11,093 nt of DNA from Erysipelotrichia bacterium (lineage in GTDB: Bacteria > Bacillota_I > Bacilli_A > RFN20 > CAG-826). Position 1 is the stretch's first letter; each line of letters begins with the position of its first letter. The notes under the pieces are model-generated. The model ran no database searches. It was not told the DNA's origin and worked only from the letters and a program-made list of their open reading frames with translations. Shown here one piece after another: positions 6,942 to 11,093 of the stretch. A program made the translations under genes and the position numbers. The DNA lies in the NCBI GenBank assembly GCA_012511695.1, contig JAAZFO010000027.1, positions 1-11,093 on the forward strand, in the 5' to 3' direction.

Positions 6942-8105
6942 GTGAGAAACTATTTAGCCACGCAGTTTAACTCTTCTTTTGGTCACTTTCCACAAAAGTT
7001 TTTTACTGTCGGGGGCAGATTTGAAATTCTTGGCAATCATACCGACCATCAAGGCGGTCTCTGTCTAGCGGCCACCGCTGACTTAGTTCTTTTTGGTGCC
7101 GTGCGCAGACGCACTGACTTACATGTCACTATTTATAGTGAAGGTTTTTTATCGACTTATGTTGACTTAACTAATTTAAATAAACAAAAAGATGAAATCG
7201 GAAAAACAGCGGCTTTAATTCGCGGAATAGCCGCCTATATAAAAAAGCAAGGTTATCAAATCGGAGGCTTAGAAATTTATCTTAAAAGCCAAATTCCTAG
7301 TGGCGCTGGTATTGCTAGTAGTGCCGCTTTTGAGCTTTTTATAGCCACGGCATTAAATCACTTATTCAATGAGCAAAAAATTGATTTATTAAGTCTTTGT
7401 AAGGCCGGACAGTTTGCCGAAAATATATATTATGAAAAGCTGTCTGGTTTACTCGATCAAATCGGAGTGGCTTTTGGGGGATTAATGTGTCTTGATTTTA
7501 ATGATATAAACAGTCCAAAAATTGAAAAATTAGCCTGTGATTTTTCTGGTTACCAATTTGTGATCGTTAATACTAAAAGAAATCACACTCATTTATCACC
7601 TTTATATGAAGCGATCGTTAATGATATGCGTCAAGTAGCCCTTTATTTTAATAAACACTCCTTAAATGAAGTAAATGAAAAACAACTTTATCTTTATAAA
7701 AAAGACATCATAAATAAACTCGGCCTGTTGCCTTACTCTAGAGCAAAGCATTATTTTCAAGAAAATATTCGCGTTAAGAAAGGGTGCTTAGCCCTTAAAA
7801 ATCAAGATATACCTTCGCTCATCACCTTAATGAATGAATCGTGTCTTTCTTCGACAAATTTATTGCAAAATATGTATGTTGATAGCATGAAAGGCTCTCC
7901 CCTTGAAGCTTGTGAATTAATAAAAGAGGCTTCTAAACAAAAAGCTGGCGTTAAAATTAATGGAGGCGGCTTTGCGGGTTCGGTTATCGCCTTAGTCCCA
8001 AATCGTTATTTAGATGATGTCGTTTATCTATGTCAAAAAGAGTATGGCGAAAATAATGTCTATTTAGTTAATGTTCACCCTCTTATCCCTAGTGAGTTAA
8101 TTTAA
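6942..8105 (+). CDS. galK: Galactokinase-family GHMP sugar kinase
   Basis: The 387-residue protein has the GHMP kinase plan of galactokinase, which makes sugar 1-phosphate from sugar and ATP in the cytosol. The N-terminal signature is VGGRFEILGNHTDHQGG (23-39), the ATP-binding motif PSGAGIASSAA is at 119-129, SGLLDQIGVAFGG (168-180) holds the presumed catalytic base Asp172, and INGGGFAGS (339-347) is the C-terminal glycine motif. Classical galactokinases have GEHTDY, where Glu contacts the sugar; here it is GNHTDH with Asn32. From memory, this GNHTDHQ form is shared by a broad Firmicutes subgroup annotated as galactokinase, so the exact sugar is uncertain. The GTG start is forced, and no Shine-Dalgarno precedes it. 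There is no Trp codon at all. It ends with TAA, three bases from the end of the convergent glycosyltransferase gene. Confidence 0.82.
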   Translation: MRNYLATQFNSSFGHFPQKFFTVGGRFEILGNHTDHQGGLCLAATADLVLFGAVRRRTDLHVTIYSEGFLSTYVDLTNLNKQKDEIGKTAALIRGIAAYIKKQGYQIGGLEIYLKSQIPSGAGIASSAAFELFIATALNHLFNEQKIDLLSLCKAGQFAENIYYEKLSGLLDQIGVAFGGLMCLDFNDINSPKIEKLACDFSGYQFVIVNTKRNHTHLSPLYEAIVNDMRQVALYFNKHSLNEVNEKQLYLYKKDIINKLGLLPYSRAKHYFQENIRVKKGCLALKNQDIPSLITLMNESCLSSTNLLQNMYVDSMKGSPLEACELIKEASKQKAGVKINGGGFAGSVIALVPNRYLDDVVYLCQKEYGENNVYLVNVHPLIPSELI

Positions 8106-8129
8106 AGATTAACCGAGTTTTAATCTCTT
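8104..8129. terminator. Weak, possibly bidirectional hairpin between convergent genes
   Basis: AGATTAA (8106-8112) pairs with TTAATCT (8120-8126) around a seven-base loop, and with one bulged base the stem extends to AAA/TTT. It sits exactly where galK and the glycosyltransferase gene converge. The stem is almost all A/T and the T-runs are short, so it is a poor intrinsic terminator. Confidence 0.25.
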
Positions 8130-9143
8130 TTGATAAATGCGATAAATTCTAACGGTCGCAAATGACTTTAAATTATAAGTCGGTGTCGCAAAGGCAAAAA
8201 ACGCTAAGGTGCGATAACGGATCTTATTGTACAATTTTTTATCATGTTTTTTTAAGGCTTTAAAGAAGTCTTTATACGCTTTTTTGCGGACTTTTTTATT
8301 ATCCTTAACGCCGAAGATCGTCATAATAGTGACGCTACACATAATCATCAGCCAACTGATCATATATCGATAAAGAGGCTTCGGAAACTTCTTTAATTCA
8401 TCTAAAGAATAAGCTTCAAAGATGATTTTATAAACGCGCATTTGTTGCTCATAACGCTTACACATCGTCGCATAGTTAATCGATTGGTCATCGCGACCGA
8501 TAAAGTAATGGTATAAATCGATATCGTGATAAAAGATATTGTTCATATATGGAAACGGGACATAGGCATAAATATCATCGACATAAAAAGTATGGTTTGG
8601 TAAGACCATTTTTGATTCTTTTAACTTATCGAGCCGATACATCAAAGAGTGCATTAATAAAACGGTGTCGAGTTTAAACTTGGACATATCTTTCCACTGC
8701 ATGACTTTTCCCGCTTCTAAGCAATCGCGGTAATGCATGACGTATTGAGAATTATCTCTTACGCGCTCATACACATAATTATTAATATATAAATCAATTT
8801 CTAAGCCTTCTTTTAAGTGTTTTTTAATAAGGGCTACCATCTCTAAAACATCTTTAGTTTCAATCCAGTCATCGCTATCGACAACTTTATAATATAAACC
8901 CGTCGCATTAGCGATACCCGCCATCACTCCAGATCCATGACCGCCGTTTTCTTTGTGGATAGCTCTGACGATTGTCGGAAATTTATTTTCATATTCAGTG
9001 GCGATATCGCCGGTAGCGTCGGTGGAGCCATCATTAACAATGATGACTTCGATATCGTCGCCCGCCGCCACGAGATAATCAAGACAGTGACGCATGTAGT
9101 CTTGTGAATTATAGGATGGGACCGTAAAAGTAATATATTTCAT
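8109..9143 (-). CDS. Family 2 (GT-A) glycosyltransferase
   Basis: This 344-residue protein begins with the GT2 fold: TFTVPSYNSQDYMRHCLDYL, then EVIIVNDGSTDAT (32-44), KENGGHGSG (64-72) and the metal- and nucleotide-binding VVDSDDWIE (87-95). These enzymes move a sugar from a nucleotide sugar to a glycan or lipid acceptor, usually at the inner face of the membrane. One hydrophobic stretch near residues 260-280 (SWLMIMCSVTIMTIFG) may touch or cross the membrane, and the C-terminus is basic. The ATG start is supported by a strong AGAGGAG Shine-Dalgarno (9150-9156). It lies 57 bases after glf in the same direction, so UDP-galactofuranose is a reasonable donor guess, but the acceptor and donor cannot be read from the sequence. 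Confidence 0.88.
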   Translation of the reverse strand: MKYITFTVPSYNSQDYMRHCLDYLVAAGDDIEVIIVNDGSTDATGDIATEYENKFPTIVRAIHKENGGHGSGVMAGIANATGLYYKVVDSDDWIETKDVLEMVALIKKHLKEGLEIDLYINNYVYERVRDNSQYVMHYRDCLEAGKVMQWKDMSKFKLDTVLLMHSLMYRLDKLKESKMVLPNHTFYVDDIYAYVPFPYMNNIFYHDIDLYHYFIGRDDQSINYATMCKRYEQQMRVYKIIFEAYSLDELKKFPKPLYRYMISWLMIMCSVTIMTIFGVKDNKKVRKKAYKDFFKALKKHDKKLYNKIRYRTLAFFAFATPTYNLKSFATVRIYRIYQKRLKLG

Positions 9144-9149
9144 AAATTT

Positions 9150-9156
9150 CTCCTCT
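9150..9156 (-). promoter_or_regulatory. Shine-Dalgarno of the glycosyltransferase gene
   Basis: Minus-strand AGAGGAG ends six bases before ATG 9141-9143. It is one of the strongest ribosome binding sites in the window and marks this gene as an operon-internal start downstream of glf, with which it shares a frame across the glf TAG. Confidence 0.75.
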
Positions 9157-9200
9157 TTTAAATTATTTCCATATTTAAATACCCAAGCAAAATTAATAAA

Positions 9201-10313
9201 CTACTCAGTTAGTAGTGAGGTGACTAGTTGGAGGGCTTTTTCGACGATGACATCCATGTTGTAATAAGCATAAGTCCCGAGACGTCCACCGAATGAGATA
9301 TTTTCTCTTTCTAGGGCTAATTTAACATATCGCGCATATAAAGCGCTATTTTTTTCATCATTAATTGGATAGTAGGCTTCGTCTCCTACTCGCCAAGCAG
9401 AAGAATATTCTTTAGTGATGACAGTTTTTTCATGTTTAAGACCAGGCTCAAAATATTGGTGTTCAACAATCCGGGTGTACGGTATTTCATATTCCGTGTA
9501 ATTAATAACAGCATGACCTTGATAATCGGGTTGATCGATGACTTCTTCTACAAATCTTAAGGACCGCCATTCTAAAGCGCCGAACTCATACTCAAAGAAA
9601 CGATCGATTTCACCGGTATAGATGATGTGTTTGGCTTTTTTATCTAAAGCTTGACGGTTGTTTATATAATCGGTGTTAAGGCGCACATCGATACCTTGTA
9701 ACATCTTTTCAATAATCGCCGTATAGCCCCCAATAGGGATACCTTGATAAGCGTCATTAAAATAATTGTTATCGTACGTATAACGCACGGGGAGGCGCGA
9801 AATAATAAAGGGCGGTAGTTCATCACAAGCTTTGCCCCATTGTTTTTGGGTATATCCTTTGATGAGCATTTCATAAATCGTCGTTCCGACCATAGAAATG
9901 GCTTTTTCTTCAAGATTTTTTGGCGCAATGATATTCGCCTCTTTAATTTCTTTTTCGATGCGAGCTTTGGCTTCTGAGGGGCTTTTTACACCGAAAACTT
10001 GTTCAAAGGTATGCATATTAAAGGGTAAGTTGTAATACTTGCCTTTATAGTAAGCTAAAGGCATATTAATAAAATCATTAAAAGTCGCGAATTGATTAAC
10101 ATAGTCCCAAACTTCTTTTTTGTTCGTATGAAAAATATGGGGGCCATATTTATGGACTTGGATGCCCAAAACTTCTTCAGTATAAATATTTCCAGCGAGA
10201 TGGCTTCTTTTTTCGACCACTAAAACACGGTGACCTTTTTTATGTAATTCATGAGCGACAATCGCGCCGAATAAACCGGCGCCGACAACTAAATAATCAT
10301 ACTCATTTATCAT
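9201..10313 (-). CDS. glf: UDP-galactopyranose mutase
   Basis: Glf is a cytosolic flavoenzyme that interconverts UDP-galactopyranose and UDP-galactofuranose. From ATG 10311-10313 the product is 370 residues, the usual family size. The FAD-binding start is YDYLVVGAGLFGAIVAHEL (6-24) with VVEKRSHLAGNIYTE following, then HKYGPHIFHT (54-63), KQWGK with Trp159, SRLPVRYTYD with Arg173, YTRIVEHQYF with Arg281, and the closing GRLGTYAYYNMD (343-354). Arg173 and Arg281 match the two arginines that hold the UDP-sugar phosphates in known enzymes. The frame is open upstream to 10400, but those 29 residues cover the promoter region and do not belong to the family. A TATAAT six bases before this ATG favours it as the true, possibly leaderless, start. 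It ends with TAG and is followed by the glycosyltransferase gene. Confidence 0.95.
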   Translation of the reverse strand: MINEYDYLVVGAGLFGAIVAHELHKKGHRVLVVEKRSHLAGNIYTEEVLGIQVHKYGPHIFHTNKKEVWDYVNQFATFNDFINMPLAYYKGKYYNLPFNMHTFEQVFGVKSPSEAKARIEKEIKEANIIAPKNLEEKAISMVGTTIYEMLIKGYTQKQWGKACDELPPFIISRLPVRYTYDNNYFNDAYQGIPIGGYTAIIEKMLQGIDVRLNTDYINNRQALDKKAKHIIYTGEIDRFFEYEFGALEWRSLRFVEEVIDQPDYQGHAVINYTEYEIPYTRIVEHQYFEPGLKHEKTVITKEYSSAWRVGDEAYYPINDEKNSALYARYVKLALERENISFGGRLGTYAYYNMDVIVEKALQLVTSLLTE

Positions 10314-10319
10314 GGACAT

Positions 10320-10325
10320 ATTATA
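10320..10325 (-). promoter_or_regulatory. -10 box of the glf-glycosyltransferase operon
   Basis: A perfect TATAAT on the minus strand ends six bases before ATG 10313, so transcription would begin at or next to the start codon. The -35 is poor (GTTTTA, 10343-10348, 17-base spacer). The alternative ATG at 10317-10319 directly abuts this box and would lie upstream of the transcript. Confidence 0.55.
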
Positions 10326-10362
10326 CAGTAAGAAGAAACATTTAAAACCTTCAGTTTTCGTA

Positions 10363-10391
10363 TTGACAAGTTCGCATACGAACTCCATAAT
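10363..10391 (+). promoter_or_regulatory. Promoter of the marR-ABC exporter operon
   Basis: TTGACA (10363-10368) and CATAAT (10386-10391) have an exact 17-base spacer, the best sigma-A promoter in the window. The ATG at 10401 is ten bases after the end of the -10 box, leaving a leader of about zero to four bases. Confidence 0.78.
10369..10384. promoter_or_regulatory. Inverted-repeat operator between -35 and -10 of the marR promoter
   Basis: AGTTCG-CATA-CGAACT is an inverted repeat with six-base arms that almost fills the promoter spacer. A second pairing, TTCGTAT (10357-10363) with ATACGAA (10376-10382), shares the right arm. The position fits a MarR dimer blocking RNA polymerase at its own promoter. 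Confidence 0.6.
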
Positions 10392-10400
10392 ATTAGGCAT

Positions 10401-10850
10401 ATGACTAAAAAAAATTTAACCCTTACAAAAAGGGAAGAAATATTCTTCCGCCTCAAATATATTACCAAGCAATTCAGAGCGGATTTTCAAGCCCGTCTTA
10501 ATGATTATGGCTTAACCGCTCAGCAGGGAAGAGTTCTCTTCTTCATTAACTTCCGAAAATCAAATAATCTCACCACTCGATTAGTCGATATTGAAAAACG
10601 CTTTAATTTAACGAAATCAACGGTTCATGGTTTAGTCACTAGAATGATTAAGGCAAATTTTTTATTTAAAGTTCGCTATACCCTTGAATTAACTGATTAC
10701 TCAAAAAGTATTATCCACGTCGTTAAAGAGAAGCGGAAGGAATGCTTAGAAAATTTTTTCCAAAATCTCACCGATGACGAAACGAGTACCTTATCGACTC
10801 TCTTAAATAAAATATGTGTAGACCCAGAAGTAAAGGAGGCCAACAAATAA
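10401..10850 (+). CDS. MarR-family transcriptional regulator
   Basis: This 149-residue protein is a winged helix-turn-helix regulator of the MarR type, usually a dimeric repressor released by small ligands. The N-terminal dimer helix (about 11-35) leads into GLTAQQGRVLFFI, and the recognition helix region is TKSTVHGLVTRMIKANFL (71-88). The wing is unusually short: FKVRYTLELTD lacks the usual DxR segment and some nearby residues, and LTDYSKS then starts the C-terminal dimer helices. The start codon is nearly at the transcription start and has only AGG three bases before it. The stop overlaps the next ATG (TAATG), so it is coupled to an ABC exporter gene, which it most likely represses along with itself through the palindrome in its promoter. 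The ligand cannot be read from sequence. Confidence 0.88.
   Translation: MTKKNLTLTKREEIFFRLKYITKQFRADFQARLNDYGLTAQQGRVLFFINFRKSNNLTTRLVDIEKRFNLTKSTVHGLVTRMIKANFLFKVRYTLELTDYSKSIIHVVKEKRKECLENFFQNLTDDETSTLSTLLNKICVDPEVKEANK
10832..10839 (+). promoter_or_regulatory. Strong Shine-Dalgarno of the ABC exporter gene
   Basis: AAAGGAGG lies ten bases before ATG 10850, within the last marR codons. Together with the TAATG overlap it indicates translational coupling of the exporter to the regulator. Confidence 0.75.
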
Positions 10851-11093
10851 TGATTAAATCGATGACTAAAGTTTTCAAAAGTATTAAAGATTATAAAAAA
10901 TATGCAATTATTACTCCTTTATTTATCGTGGGTGAAACGGCCGTGGAGTGCACTTTACCATTTTTTATGTCTGTCTTTGTCGGCAAAATTGAAAACATCA
11001 CTCACATCTCTGAACTCCTCCCTTACTTTTTAATTCTTATAGCCCTGACAGCGGTTTCGGTTACGTGCGGTATTCTCGGGGGTAGATATGCTT
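10850..11093 (+). CDS. ABC exporter, N-terminal membrane domain (partial, runs off the window)
   Basis: Only the first 81 codons are present. The protein opens MIKSMTKVFKSIKDYKKYAI, then a hydrophobic helix ITPLFIVGETAVECTLPFFM, a VGKIENI loop, and a second helix around LPYFLILIALTAVSVTCGIL. This is the start of a type IV ABC exporter half-transporter (MdlA/MdlB-like), with Glu in the first helix followed by LPFFMS. The ATPase domain must lie beyond the window. A near-perfect AAAGGAGG Shine-Dalgarno at 10832-10839 sits inside the end of marR, and the ATG overlaps the marR stop. MarR followed by ABC exporter genes is a common drug- or toxin-export cassette, and a partner half-transporter would be expected next. 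The exported compound is unknown. Confidence 0.82.
   Translation, partial: MIKSMTKVFKSIKDYKKYAIITPLFIVGETAVECTLPFFMSVFVGKIENITHISELLPYFLILIALTAVSVTCGILGGRYA

Noticed and set aside
9165..9185. AT-rich palindrome TATTTAAATA between glf and the glycosyltransferase gene, considered as a terminator or operator
   Set aside because: It has no GC stem or T-run and is short enough to be chance in AT-rich DNA; a strong Shine-Dalgarno follows, pointing to read-through transcription.
9662..9928. 88-codon minus-strand ORF inside glf
   Set aside because: It is an alternate frame of the well-supported glf gene with no recognisable domain.
10314..10400. 29-residue N-terminal extension of glf to an upstream start at 10400
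   Set aside because: It has no similarity to the Glf family, which starts just before the YDYLVVGAG motif, and it would run over the glf -10 box and the marR promoter.
1..11093. CRISPR array, transposase, phage, toxin-antitoxin or defence genes, tRNA genes
   Set aside because: I found no direct repeats with spacers, no terminal inverted repeats, no matching protein motifs and no cloverleaf; coding density leaves little unassigned space.

Overview
The window looks like chromosome from a compact, low-GC member of the Bacillota, probably a Mollicutes-like or Erysipelotrichia/RF39-like lineage of the Bacilli. The signs are the gene order pth-mfd-rqcP-tilS, which is a conserved Bacilli block, a base composition of roughly 38% GC by eye, very short intergenic gaps, TTG and GTG starts, and a MarR-ABC exporter cassette. 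I see no mobile element, CRISPR array, tRNA or rRNA gene, and no intergenic stretch above 300 bases.

Layout. On the minus strand from 5521 down to 15 lies a housekeeping operon: pth (peptidyl-tRNA hydrolase), mfd (transcription-repair coupling factor), rqcP (S4-domain ribosome quality control factor) and tilS (tRNA-Ile lysidine synthetase). tilS is interrupted in frame. Divergent from it, on the plus strand, is a DUF368/PopT-type undecaprenyl-phosphate translocase whose frame contains one UGA and then runs without a stop into a small GNAT acetyltransferase domain (5612-6892). A galactokinase-family GHMP kinase follows (6942-8105). Converging on it from the minus strand are a family 2 glycosyltransferase and glf (UDP-galactopyranose mutase), 8109-10313. 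Divergent from glf is a MarR repressor gene, translationally coupled to an ABC exporter gene that leaves the window (10401 to the end).

How the genes fit together. The kinase (Gal-1-P), Glf (UDP-Galp to UDP-Galf) and the glycosyltransferase could supply a galactofuranose-bearing surface glycan. A PopT-like lipid carrier translocase nearby fits envelope glycan work. The left block is translation and repair housekeeping.

Most notable. (1) The popT frame and the tilS frame each contain an internal TGA with homologous, in-frame protein on both sides, and no clear gene in the window uses TGA as its terminator. This suggests UGA is read as Trp (translation table 4), although 19 Trp codons here are TGG. 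(2) All five operon-first genes (pth, popT, galK, glf, marR) have a -10 box only about 6 to 14 bases before the start codon and no Shine-Dalgarno sequence, while most operon-internal genes have clear ones. This looks like leaderless initiation for first genes. (3) tilS also carries an in-frame TAG that table 4 does not explain. I did not find an obviously new defence or mobile system.
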